Assembly (NCBI GenBank): GCA_023091665.1
Contig: JALJCQ010000033.1
Span: 868,001 to 932,000, forward strand
Length of the DNA stretch: 64,000 nucleotides
Reading direction: 5' to 3'
From: Pythium myriotylum
Lineage: Eukaryota; Oomycota; Peronosporomycetes; Pythiales; Pythiaceae
The notes below the pieces were generated by a model that saw only the letters and a program-made list of their open reading frames with translations, had not been told where the DNA came from and made no database searches. A program made the translations under genes and the position numbers. This document shows positions 1 to 11,144 of this stretch, piece after piece (the stretch's first letter is position 1; every line of letters begins with the position of its first letter).

Positions 1-69
1 CGTCGCGAATATGGGGGCGTGGACTTTATGTGTCGAAATGGTGTCAAAACATAGTATTTGGCAAAGAAA

Positions 70-142
70 TTCCCACACCGGGACTCGAACCCGGGTCGCG
101 TGGGTGAAAGCCACGTATCCTAACCACCTAGACTATATGGGA
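70..142 (-). tRNA. tRNA-Glu (UUC), copy 1
   Basis: Reading the minus strand gives a full cloverleaf: acceptor TCCCATA pairing with TGTGGGA (one T-G pair), an A-box-like TAGTCTAGGTGG, an anticodon loop with TTC, a perfect B box GGTTCGAGTCC, and discriminator A at 70. CCA is not encoded, as expected in eukaryotes. No intron is present. Downstream the minus strand reads TTTCTTT, a weak rather than a four-T pol III terminator. Confidence 0.95.
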
Positions 143-852
143 AGTGCACGCGATGCATTCGCCAATACTCACACAAATACACCGCGCGAACACACAACAC
201 ACCGACGAACGTGCTCCCAACTCCAATAGACCCCCCATGCCCCTTTCTCTCCCCCCAATCAACAAAAAATTGCACACACCACGCCTCTGCACGATCCTCA
301 TCGATACAGCAACCCACCAAGCGCCCCAGCCTTTCCGACATTGTGACTACACCTACTCACACCACGCAGCTCTGTCGTGTGGCAACAGATCTCACGATAC
401 ACTTGCAGCGAAGCGCATTGAGCGGAAACCCTACCGACTTGGACGCAGCTCAACTCACTCCGACAGATCGCATTGGATCTCATCCATATCCACGCTATAT
501 ACCCCCTGCGCTCGAACGCGGGGTATGCTTTATATACCTTTCGTCTTGTCTAGCTTGACACGGGCGTTTCCACTGGAGTTGTGTCAAACCGTGGTCCACG
601 AGGCGACCCCCCGTTGCGGGGGCGAGCGCGGGAAGATAGGACCCATAGTGCAGCGAAGGGGGTAGTGTAGCTTGGTTGACTCCATCCACTCCAGTCTACC
701 CAGCTCTTTTGGCCCCCAGCTTGGAATTGATGACTACTCTGGCAGTCCCTCTTCTGTACTCTACTTCTCTACCAGTCTGTGCATCCGTCGCTCCCTCTCT
801 CCCTCTCTCCCTCTCTCCCTCTCTCCGTCCGTCTCGCTCTGCCCCTGCCTCT

Positions 853-884
<32 letters not shown>

Positions 885-1138
885 CTCTACCTCTGCATGT
901 GTGTGCGTGAGTGCCGCGCGTAAGGTTTTCGCATCTGCTGTCGGTGTGTCTGTTTTGCGGCGTGTGTGCTTGGCTGGAAAGTGGGGTAGGTGTCGATCCC
1001 TGGTGCGTTGGTTGTGGGTACGAGAGGAGGGCGGTGGAGGTGTGACCATGGTGTTCTGGCGCAGCGAGTCGTCGCGAATATGGGGGCGTGGACTTTATGT
1101 GTCGAAATGGTGTCAAAACATAGTATTTGGCAAAGAAA

Positions 1139-1211
1139 TTCCCACACCGGGACTCGAACCCGGGTCGCGTGGGTGAAAGCCACGTATCCTAACCACCTAG
1201 ACTATATGGGA
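1139..1211 (-). tRNA. tRNA-Glu (UUC), copy 2
   Basis: Identical in sequence to copy 1, one repeat unit further along, with intact A and B boxes and TTC anticodon. Confidence 0.95.
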
Positions 1212-1921
1212 AGTGCACGCGATGCATTCGCCAATACTCACACAAATACACCGCGCGAACACACAACACACCGACGAACGTGCTCCCAACTCCAATAGAC
1301 CCCCCATGCCCCTTTCTCTCCCCCCAATCAACAAAAAATTGCACACACCACGCCTCTGCACGATCCTCATCGATACAGCAACCCACCAAGCGCCCCAGCC
1401 TTTCCGACATTGTGACTACACCTACTCACACCACGCAGCTCTGTCGTGTGGCAACAGATCTCACGATACACTTGCAGCGAAGCGCATTGAGCGGAAACCC
1501 TACCGACTTGGACGCAGCTCAACTCACTCCGACAGATCGCATTGGATCTCATCCATATCCACGCTATATACCCCCTGCGCTCGAACGCGGGGTATGCTTT
1601 ATATACCTTTCGTCTTGTCTAGCTTGACACGGGCGTTTCCACTGGAGTTGTGTCAAACCGTGGTCCACGAGGCGACCCCCCGTTGCGGGGGCGAGCGCGG
1701 GAAGATAGGACCCATAGTGCAGCGAAGGGGGTAGTGTAGCTTGGTTGACTCCATCCACTCCAGTCTACCCAGCTCTTTTGGCCCCCAGCTTGGAATTGAT
1801 GACTACTCTGGCAGTCCCTCTTCTGTACTCTACTTCTCTACCAGTCTGTGCATCCGTCGCTCCCTCTCTCCCTCTCTCCCTCTCTCCCTCTCTCCGTCCG
1901 TCTCGCTCTGCCCCTGCCTCT

Positions 1922-1953
<32 letters not shown>

Positions 1954-2207
1954 CTCTACCTCTGCATGTGTGTGCGTGAGTGCCGCGCGTAAGGTTTTCG
2001 CATCTGCTGTCGGTGTGTCTGTTTTGCGGCGTGTGTGCTTGGCTGGAAAGTGGGGTAGGTGTCGATCCCTGGTGCGTTGGTTGTGGGTACGAGAGGAGGG
2101 CGGTGGAGGTGTGACCATGGTGTTCTGGCGCAGCGAGTCGTCGCGAATATGGGGGCGTGGACTTTATGTGTCGAAATGGTGTCAAAACATAGTATTTGGC
2201 AAAGAAA

Positions 2208-2280
2208 TTCCCACACCGGGACTCGAACCCGGGTCGCGTGGGTGAAAGCCACGTATCCTAACCACCTAGACTATATGGGA
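2208..2280 (-). tRNA. tRNA-Glu (UUC), copy 3
   Basis: Identical to the other copies in the array; acceptor, anticodon and T-arm are unchanged. Confidence 0.95.
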
Positions 2281-2990
2281 AGTGCACGCGATGCATTCGC
2301 CAATACTCACACAAATACACCGCGCGAACACACAACACACCGACGAACGTGCTCCCAACTCCAATAGACCCCCCATGCCCCTTTCTCTCCCCCCAATCAA
2401 CAAAAAATTGCACACACCACGCCTCTGCACGATCCTCATCGATACAGCAACCCACCAAGCGCCCCAGCCTTTCCGACATTGTGACTACACCTACTCACAC
2501 CACGCAGCTCTGTCGTGTGGCAACAGATCTCACGATACACTTGCAGCGAAGCGCATTGAGCGGAAACCCTACCGACTTGGACGCAGCTCAACTCACTCCG
2601 ACAGATCGCATTGGATCTCATCCATATCCACGCTATATACCCCCTGCGCTCGAACGCGGGGTATGCTTTATATACCTTTCGTCTTGTCTAGCTTGACACG
2701 GGCGTTTCCACTGGAGTTGTGTCAAACCGTGGTCCACGAGGCGACCCCCCGTTGCGGGGGCGAGCGCGGGAAGATAGGACCCATAGTGCAGCGAAGGGGG
2801 TAGTGTAGCTTGGTTGACTCCATCCACTCCAGTCTACCCAGCTCTTTTGGCCCCCAGCTTGGAATTGATGACTACTCTGGCAGTCCCTCTTCTGTACTCT
2901 ACTTCTCTACCAGTCTGTGCATCCGTCGCTCCCTCTCTCCCTCTCTCCCTCTCTCCCTCTCTCCGTCCGTCTCGCTCTGCCCCTGCCTCT

Positions 2991-3022
<32 letters not shown>

Positions 3023-3276
3023 CTCTACCTCTGCATGTGTGTGCGTGAGTGCCGCGCGTAAGGTTTTCGCATCTGCTGTCGGTGTGTCTGTTTTGCGGCG
3101 TGTGTGCTTGGCTGGAAAGTGGGGTAGGTGTCGATCCCTGGTGCGTTGGTTGTGGGTACGAGAGGAGGGCGGTGGAGGTGTGACCATGGTGTTCTGGCGC
3201 AGCGAGTCGTCGCGAATATGGGGGCGTGGACTTTATGTGTCGAAATGGTGTCAAAACATAGTATTTGGCAAAGAAA

Positions 3277-3349
3277 TTCCCACACCGGGACTCGAACCCG
3301 GGTCGCGTGGGTGAAAGCCACGTATCCTAACCACCTAGACTATATGGGA
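3277..3349 (-). tRNA. tRNA-Glu (UUC), copy 4
   Basis: Identical to the other copies in the array; acceptor, anticodon and T-arm are unchanged. Confidence 0.95.
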
Positions 3350-4059
3350 AGTGCACGCGATGCATTCGCCAATACTCACACAAATACACCGCGCGAACAC
3401 ACAACACACCGACGAACGTGCTCCCAACTCCAATAGACCCCCCATGCCCCTTTCTCTCCCCCCAATCAACAAAAAATTGCACACACCACGCCTCTGCACG
3501 ATCCTCATCGATACAGCAACCCACCAAGCGCCCCAGCCTTTCCGACATTGTGACTACACCTACTCACACCACGCAGCTCTGTCGTGTGGCAACAGATCTC
3601 ACGATACACTTGCAGCGAAGCGCATTGAGCGGAAACCCTACCGACTTGGACGCAGCTCAACTCACTCCGACAGATCGCATTGGATCTCATCCATATCCAC
3701 GCTATATACCCCCTGCGCTCGAACGCGGGGTATGCTTTATATACCTTTCGTCTTGTCTAGCTTGACACGGGCGTTTCCACTGGAGTTGTGTCAAACCGTG
3801 GTCCACGAGGCGACCCCCCGTTGCGGGGGCGAGCGCGGGAAGATAGGACCCATAGTGCAGCGAAGGGGGTAGTGTAGCTTGGTTGACTCCATCCACTCCA
3901 GTCTACCCAGCTCTTTTGGCCCCCAGCTTGGAATTGATGACTACTCTGGCAGTCCCTCTTCTGTACTCTACTTCTCTACCAGTCTGTGCATCCGTCGCTC
4001 CCTCTCTCCCTCTCTCCCTCTCTCCCTCTCTCCGTCCGTCTCGCTCTGCCCCTGCCTCT

Positions 4060-4091
<32 letters not shown>

Positions 4092-4345
4092 CTCTACCTC
4101 TGCATGTGTGTGCGTGAGTGCCGCGCGTAAGGTTTTCGCATCTGCTGTCGGTGTGTCTGTTTTGCGGCGTGTGTGCTTGGCTGGAAAGTGGGGTAGGTGT
4201 CGATCCCTGGTGCGTTGGTTGTGGGTACGAGAGGAGGGCGGTGGAGGTGTGACCATGGTGTTCTGGCGCAGCGAGTCGTCGCGAATATGGGGGCGTGGAC
4301 TTTATGTGTCGAAATGGTGTCAAAACATAGTATTTGGCAAAGAAA

Positions 4346-4418
4346 TTCCCACACCGGGACTCGAACCCGGGTCGCGTGGGTGAAAGCCACGTATCCTAAC
4401 CACCTAGACTATATGGGA
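4346..4418 (-). tRNA. tRNA-Glu (UUC), copy 5
   Basis: Identical to the other copies. The unit that holds it is 1 bp shorter because of a missing T near 4815, outside the tRNA. Confidence 0.95.
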
Positions 4419-5127
4419 AGTGCACGCGATGCATTCGCCAATACTCACACAAATACACCGCGCGAACACACAACACACCGACGAACGTGCTCCCAACTCC
4501 AATAGACCCCCCATGCCCCTTTCTCTCCCCCCAATCAACAAAAAATTGCACACACCACGCCTCTGCACGATCCTCATCGATACAGCAACCCACCAAGCGC
4601 CCCAGCCTTTCCGACATTGTGACTACACCTACTCACACCACGCAGCTCTGTCGTGTGGCAACAGATCTCACGATACACTTGCAGCGAAGCGCATTGAGCG
4701 GAAACCCTACCGACTTGGACGCAGCTCAACTCACTCCGACAGATCGCATTGGATCTCATCCATATCCACGCTATATACCCCCTGCGCTCGAACGCGGGGT
4801 ATGCTTTATATACCTTCGTCTTGTCTAGCTTGACACGGGCGTTTCCACTGGAGTTGTGTCAAACCGTGGTCCACGAGGCGACCCCCCGTTGCGGGGGCGA
4901 GCGCGGGAAGATAGGACCCATAGTGCAGCGAAGGGGGTAGTGTAGCTTGGTTGACTCCATCCACTCCAGTCTACCCAGCTCTTTTGGCCCCCAGCTTGGA
5001 ATTGATGACTACTCTGGCAGTCCCTCTTCTGTACTCTACTTCTCTACCAGTCTGTGCATCCGTCGCTCCCTCTCTCCCTCTCTCCCTCTCTCCCTCTCTC
5101 CGTCCGTCTCGCTCTGCCCCTGCCTCT

Positions 5128-5159
<32 letters not shown>

Positions 5160-5413
5160 CTCTACCTCTGCATGTGTGTGCGTGAGTGCCGCGCGTAAGG
5201 TTTTCGCATCTGCTGTCGGTGTGTCTGTTTTGCGGCGTGTGTGCTTGGCTGGAAAGTGGGGTAGGTGTCGATCCCTGGTGCGTTGGTTGTGGGTACGAGA
5301 GGAGGGCGGTGGAGGTGTGACCATGGTGTTCTGGCGCAGCGAGTCGTCGCGAATATGGGGGCGTGGACTTTATGTGTCGAAATGGTGTCAAAACATAGTA
5401 TTTGGCAAAGAAA

Positions 5414-5486
5414 TTCCCACACCGGGACTCGAACCCGGGTCGCGTGGGTGAAAGCCACGTATCCTAACCACCTAGACTATATGGGA
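5414..5486 (-). tRNA. tRNA-Glu (UUC), copy 6
   Basis: Identical to the other copies. It lies in the last unit, which is cut off in its microsatellite at 6172. Confidence 0.95.
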
Positions 5487-6194
5487 AGTGCACGCGATGC
5501 ATTCGCCAATACTCACACAAATACACCGCGCGAACACACAACACACCGACGAACGTGCTCCCAACTCCAATAGACCCCCCATGCCCCTTTCTCTCCCCCC
5601 AATCAACAAAAAATTGCACACACCACGCCTCTGCACGATCCTCATCGATACAGCAACCCACCAAGCGCCCCAGCCTTTCCGACATTGTGACTACACCTAC
5701 TCACACCACGCAGCTCTGTCGTGTGGCAACAGATCTCACGATACACTTGCAGCGAAGCGCATTGAGCGGAAACCCTACCGACTTGGACGCAGCTCAACTC
5801 ACTCCGACAGATCGCATTGGATCTCATCCATATCCACGCTATATACCCCCTGCGCTCGAACGCGGGGTATGCTTTATATACCTTTCGTCTTGTCTAGCTT
5901 GACACGGGCGTTTCCACTGGAGTTGTGTCAAACCGTGGTCCACGAGGCGACCCCCCGTTGCGGGGGCGAGCGCGGGAAGATAGGACCCATAGTGCAGCGA
6001 AGGGGGTAGTGTAGCTTGGTTGACTCCATCCACTCCAGTCTACCCAGCTCTTTTGGCCCCCAGCTTGGAATTGATGACTACTCTGGCAGTCCCTCTTCTG
6101 TACTCTACTTCTCTACCAGTCTGTGCATCCGTCGCTCCCTCTCTCCCTCTCTCCCTCTCTCCCTCTCTCCGTTTGCTTGGGAACAGCGCGCACG

Positions 6195-7187
6195 TCACGC
6201 GCTGCTGAGATGTCCATCTCCTCTTAGACGAGAGCGCCCCTCGCTCTCGTCGCCGTCGAAGTCGTCATCATCGACTTCGAGCGCGTCGTCGGCTTCATCG
6301 TCGTCGTCGTCTTCGTCGTTCTCACGAGCGCGACCGATAACTGGAGCGTCATCGGTGGGAGGATCGGCCATTACGTCGATCTCCAAGGAGCGAGAGCGGT
6401 CCGGGAGCTCGCTCGAGCGAGTCCCTCCCTCCCCTGAAGGAGACTCACTCTCCAAGAGGTTTGGAATACGTGGATGGTGGAGACCATTCACGTAGAACGG
6501 TGTATGCGTCGTCGACGCATGCACAGAGTTGTTGATGGCGAATTCGACCATCGACAAAAACTCACTCCAACTTGAGAACGAGTGGACGTAGCCTCGAAGA
6601 ATATCTTCGATCACGCGGTTCGCGCGCTCTGTCTGACCATCGGTCTCAGGATGGTCAGAGGTCGACATCTTGATTCGTGTTCCGAGGGAACGGAACACGG
6701 CGCGCCAGAACTCCGCGGTGAACCGTGGATCTCGATCTGACACGAGCTCTCGTGGCAGTCCATGGTGTCGAAACACCGTGTCGACGAAGACGCGAGCGCA
6801 GCCATAGGCTGTGGTCGTCTCTGGGACTGCAGCAAGATGCACCATCTTGCTGAAACGATCCACGAACACGAGGATCCCGTTGTTCTTCTGTTCATCTTCG
6901 GGAAACCCGAGGATGAAGTCCATGGAGACGGACTCCCAGCACTCTGTCGGTACAGGCAGAGACTATAGCGGCGCGCGAAGTGAGGGTCCCGACTTCACTC
7001 GCTGGCAAACCTCGCAAGCACGGACGTACTTGCGCACGGACTTGAATTGGCGAGGCCAATAAATGTCGCGGCTCAACGTGAGATATGTCTTCTCACGTCC
7101 ACGATACCCGCTCACTGGAGCATCGTGGTACTTGCAGGCGCAGATCATGATCTCCTGGCACGACGACACGCGGAGTGTCGTCGGCAA
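6195..7187 (-). pseudogene. Ty3/gypsy integrase remnant
   Basis: The zinc-binding part ends in a CxxC motif (residues C-E-V-C near 7010). It is followed by the rve core, which has the catalytic Asp in FVDRFSKMVHL, a second Asp in VSDRDPRF and the Glu in ETDGQTERANR, and then an acidic C-terminus ending at 6195. An in-frame TAG near 6965 sits between the zinc finger and the core. The frame changes near 7160 relative to the upstream RNase H part. The catalytic triad is intact but the polyprotein is interrupted, so I call it a pseudogene. Confidence 0.85.
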
Positions 7188-8898
7188 CGGCGCTGTAGAA
7201 CAGCAGGCCGTTCCGCTGCGTGTATCGATGAACCTTCGATCGATACGAAGCTGGCAAGCCCTTCAATGCTTGCGGCGATGGCTCTGCGAGGTAGGCCATC
7301 AAGCGCACGACCTCAGGGTTCTGTGCATTCGCAGCACGAATGTCGTCGAGCAAGGTCAACGACGGAACACTGGAGCTGAACGCACTCGCTGCGTTCAGAG
7401 AATCTTGGGCGGCGACCATTGGCTCAAAGTCTGGTCGGCGGGACAGAGCTTCCGCGACGACGTTGAGTCGCCCGGGCTTGTACTCGACGGAGAAGTTATA
7501 CTCCGCGAAGAAAGACAACCAAATCGCCATGCGCTGCGAGAGGTGTGGGCTGTTCACAGCCGTGCGCAAAGACGCATGGTCTGTGAAGACCTTGAACGGT
7601 CTATCTCCAAGCAGATAGACGCGGAACTTGGCCAGTGCATACTTCATGGCATGGAGCTCCTTGTCATGCACTGGGTAATTACGCTCAGCTGGTTGCAGCT
7701 GACGCGACTGGTAACAGACGACGCGCTCAGCGCCGTCGTCGTCGAACTGCATCAGCGCTGCGCCGATGGCAAAGTCGCTTGCGTCACAAACCACGTGGAA
7801 TGGTTTGTCCTGGTCCGCGATCGCCAGAACTGGCGATTCAATCAAGCTTTGCTTGATACCTTCGAAGGAACGCTGACACTCAGCGTTCCAAGTCCACTTG
7901 GTGTCTTTCTTGAGTAATCGAGAAAGAGGAACAGTCATCTCGGCGTATCTGCGCGAGTACTTCTGCAAGTACGCCGCGAGGCCAAGGAACTTGCGCAGTC
8001 CCTTGAAGTCGAGTGGCGTCGGCCACTTCTGGATCGCTCTGATCTTCTCGGGATCAGGGCGCACGCCGTTCTTGCCGACTACACACCCAAGAACGGGTAT
8101 CTCGCTGGCCGCGAAGATACACTTCTTCAGGTTCGCGTACAGCTTATGCTCTCGCATAAGTGTGAGAACCTCTCTGATGTGGAGTCTGTGGACCTCCAGA
8201 TCAGTCTTCCCGTCCATAGCTCGGCTATGAACGAAGACATCGTCGAAGTAGCTTGGTGCGAAGGCTCGCACTGGGCCCAATAGATGCGAGACGCATCTAT
8301 TGAATGTGGCTGGTGCGTTGCTGAGGCCCTGAGGCATCACCAACCACTCCCAGAGCATTCCGCTTGGGGTGCTGACGGCCGTGAACGGAATATCCCGTTC
8401 ACGCATCAAGATCTGATAGAATCCGTCCATCAGATCCATCGACGAGAAGATGGTGCTCTTTGCCATCCCGTCGATGATGACGTCCTTCCTCGGTATCGGC
8501 GTCTGCGCCGGTATCGTCGCCGCGTTCAGCTTGTTGAACACGTGTACAATCCGCCACCCTCATGTTGCCTTACGCACACAGAAGGTCGGAGAGCTATGAG
8601 GGGAGGTAGATTCCCTCACATAGCCAGCAGCGAGACGTTCTGCGAAGAACTTGTCGATCGCTTCGGCCTGTTCACGAGGCAGTGGCCACTGCTTCATGAC
8701 ACAGTACTTCGAACGTGGTTTCAGGTCGATCTCGTGCCGAGTGACTTTGTCCTTCGGCAATTCACTCGGCACGGATTCGGGAAACACATCAGCGAATTCG
8801 ATCAAATCCTCGTAGAGAGGATTTTCCTTGAGCGACTCCCAGGATTGAGCCGAGTACCGCTCAATCCGAGTCTTCTCGTCGAGGACGCTCTCGTCCAT
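7160..8898 (-). pseudogene. Ty3/gypsy reverse transcriptase-RNase H remnant
   Basis: The leading part (about 8898-8560) ends in a conserved RKAT motif followed by TGA and then GWRIVHVFN. The family consensus has Gly at that point, so one base change made the stop. Downstream the RT is long and readable, with SMDLMDGFYQI, the active-site YFDD (the usual box is YLDD; both Asp are present) and FLGLAAYLQKYS. The RNase H domain follows, with FTDHASLRT and ALSRRPDF. About 480 residues are open after the stop. The reading frame is lost near 7160, before the integrase zinc finger. Confidence 0.85.
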
Positions 8899-9142
8899 CG
8901 ATGAGCTGCTGAGAAGCCGTTCCTTCTCAGCAAAACACCACTGCCGACCGGATATCGGTCACACACTCGTCCTCCGCGACGAGAATACAGATCTGCGCGA
9001 TCTTTCCTTGACGCAGATCTAGCAAGAACCGCTTGGGTTCGAGTGTAGGCAGTGCGGTGATCTCCGAAGTTGACTTCGGAGGCGCAACGACCTCGAGTGT
9101 GGATGCACTTTCGTGCCGTCATTGACTAAGACGTTGATCGTC

Positions 9143-9960
9143 TCAGTGACTTCCTGCGGCCTTATGCGTGCAGACTCCTCGAGCGAGATCTCCATCGCTC
9201 GACGTTCTAGTCGAGGCGGAGAGTCGACGTTGCCTCCTTGCGGCAGACGCCGAGAACTTCCTCTCATAGTGCTGTCCCTGTGGCAAGCACTGTCTTCTTG
9301 GCTTGTACGACTTATTCGCACGAGGATCTTCCTCACTTGACTCGTGCGACGCACTCGCACGAGAAGTCTTCGGCGCTGTCTGCGACTCTACGCAGACCCC
9401 GGCAGGTGGCTCGACGACAAAGGTCGACTCTTTGTCGTAGTCTTGGGCAGTCGTACTGACGACCGAGTGACTGATGAGGCCATCACACTCATCTTTCACA
9501 CGTCCACGTGCATCTGGACGCTCCAGAACCGACATCAGGTGACCACCTGATGACCGAGCGGCGGGCATCGTAACGGATCGATGCCGCCAGCTGATCCATG
9601 GCTCGTGTGAACGAAGCCATGGCAGGCCTAGAATGACGTCGTGCTTGTCATCTAGATCGAGTACGACGAAGTCGTCGTCGTGCTCATTGCCTTCAAGCGT
9701 GTAGTGGGAGCCCACTACGCGTTTCATAACCTCCACCGTTGCGCCAGTTGCAAGGCGCACCGTCATCCTCGTCGGAGGAATGTCTCGATCGACAACGTCA
9801 AGGCCCAAAGACTCGATAGACTGTCGTCGAACGAAGTTGTTCGACGCCCCACAGTCTACGAGGGCACGAAGCGAAGACGAAGCGCCTTCGACTTCGAGCT
9901 CCAAGGTGATGAGGGCCTCATCATCACCAGGTGTGGCGAAGCACAGAGACTATGCTTTGG
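9143..9960 (-). pseudogene. Ty3/gypsy aspartic protease remnant
   Basis: A retropepsin-like domain shows the active-site stretch ALVDCGASNNFV (Cys-Gly replaces the common Ser/Thr-Gly) and the later flap and substrate motif DVILGLPWLRSH. It lies between gag and RT on the minus strand. The downstream linker to RT is disordered and loses frame around 9143-8900, so expression as a gag-pol protein is unlikely. Confidence 0.75.
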
Positions 9961-9972
9961 GAGCAGCCTTCG

Positions 9973-10796
9973 TCAAGAGTCCCACAAACTCTCTTGACGT
10001 GACTGGATTAGTAGCATTTTCTGCAATCGTTTGTCCACGCGAGGGCGCTGCTCGCTCTCGGCGTAGGAAAGATCCATGGCGTCTGGATCATTTGAGTCTT
10101 GTTGTCTGGACGGACGATAAGCAGCAGAATGGACATAAGCCTGTCGCAGACTGAAGTCCTCTTGGCGAGCAGCCGAGATCGCGTCCTCGAGTTTATCAAA
10201 CTCGAGACGGAACATCTGGGTCATGATCGGCCCATCCTCGAGCCCCTTGATAAACGCAGCAACCTGCGTTTGATCATCGATGGGATTCTCCACGATGCAA
10301 CTCACGAGATATCGTGCGTGCTGGGCGTAAGCGTGAATATCACGCTTACCTTGCCTGAGATCCAGGAACTCAGTACGAGCCCTGAACTCGCCTCGAGCCG
10401 AGTTCTCGTGCAACTTGAGGCCGAGCGCCCACACTTTGGCACGACCTGCCAAGTTGGAGTTGGCGTAGGTCACTCGCATCGCATCGTCGTCGATGCGACG
10501 GGCTTCAATGGAATCGTCGAGTTCGACGAACCAACGCAACAGGCTGTCACCGTCAGCCTTGTACTTGGAGATCTCGATCTTCAACGGCTCGACGCGTCGA
10601 GGCCGCTCTGATGCCACAGCAGCAGACTGCTGCTGTCTCAACAACACTGCTTGTAAAGCGCTCTGCTCGCGCAGAGCTGCAAGACTCCCTCTCGCCTCAT
10701 TCAGCTCATGCTGGATGAACTGAGCGATGCTCGCGTGTTGTTCATCACGCGAGAGCGAGAGGAGCATGGCGCCGACGGCGGCTTCGCCCACCGTCG
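9973..10796 (-). pseudogene. Ty3/gypsy gag remnant
   Basis: The readable gag starts at the junction near 10796 and continues to a stop at 9973. It contains a retrotrans_gag-type helical region (AKVWALGLKL, LRQGKRDIHAYAQHARY, DFSLRQAYVHSA). The expected zinc knuckle after AMDLSYAE is missing. The frame formally continues to the right of 10796 through 11271, but that part is antisense to the CPS fragment and the element A LTR and does not belong to gag. Confidence 0.75.
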
Positions 10797-11144
10797 CTTG
10801 CGTGGCTGGAAAGAAGTTGAGTACGAGGTTGTCCGTGACGCGAAGGATAACTGCATCACCGTTTGCAACATGGAGAGCTTCGACCCCCTCGGCATCCACA
10901 CGGGCGACTCCATTGTCGTCGCACCATCTCAGACATTGTCCAACAGTGAATACTTCAAGTTGCGTTCGACTGCGCAGAAGGTTGTGCGTCACCTGGGTAT
11001 TGTTGGAGAGTGCAACATCCAGTACGCGCTGGACCCGTCCTCGGAGCGATACTGCATCATTGAAGTTAATGCGCGCCTCTCGCGCTCGTCCGCACTCGCC
11101 TCGAAGGCCACTGGTTACCCTCTTGCCTATGTTGCAACAAAAAT
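10797..11144 (+). pseudogene. Carbamoyl-phosphate synthase large-subunit fragment, left part
   Basis: About 116 codons are open and closely match the eukaryotic (CAD-type) or bacterial carB large subunit. The block [14 protein letters not shown] is followed by [20 protein letters not shown], then [12 protein letters not shown], then the ATP-grasp motif [20 protein letters not shown] and AYVATKI. The real enzyme exceeds 1000 residues, so only a slice of one ATP-grasp half is here. It begins abruptly at the gypsy junction and is interrupted at 11144 by element A. It is a captured or rearranged gene fragment, not a functional gene. Confidence 0.85.

Larger units (their letters stand above)
1..6172. 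repeat. Tandem array of ~1069-bp units, each with a tRNA-Glu gene
   Basis: The same roughly 1069-bp sequence follows itself head to tail five times, plus a partial sixth unit that stops at 6172. Phases are fixed by the tRNA at 70, 1139, 2208, 3277, 4346 and 5414; the fifth spacing is 1068 because one T is missing near 4815. Otherwise I saw no differences between units, so the array is young or homogenised. Apart from the tRNA, each unit holds A/C-rich sequence, a hairpin-rich stretch (about 495-650 in unit 1) and a CCCTCT/GCCTCT microsatellite (about 790-900). The Ser/Pro-rich or Arg/Gly-rich open frames are translations of this microsatellite and are not credible genes. The array extends beyond the left edge. 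Confidence 0.95.
6173..10796 (-). mobile_element. Degenerate Ty3/gypsy retrotransposon fragment without LTRs
   Basis: On the minus strand, from right to left, the order is gag, aspartic protease, reverse transcriptase, RNase H, integrase, which is the Ty3/gypsy order. No LTR is visible at either end. The left end joins the truncated tRNA repeat unit at 6172/6173, and the right end joins a carbamoyl-phosphate synthase fragment of opposite orientation at about 10797. Several stops and frameshifts break the coding sequence, so this is a dead copy, older than the elements to its right. No target duplication can be recognised. Confidence 0.85.

Noticed and set aside
1..6172. CRISPR-like or satellite interpretation of the regular array
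   Set aside because: Units are about 1069 bp, nearly identical throughout and contain a tRNA gene; there are no short repeats with variable spacers, and the window is eukaryotic.
144..6495. Repeated open frames of 60-173 codons on both strands of the tRNA array
   Set aside because: They repeat with the unit, are Ser/Pro-, Arg/Gly- or Cys/Leu-rich translations of the microsatellite, or run through the tRNA gene. No domain, no codon signature and strong overlap on both strands.
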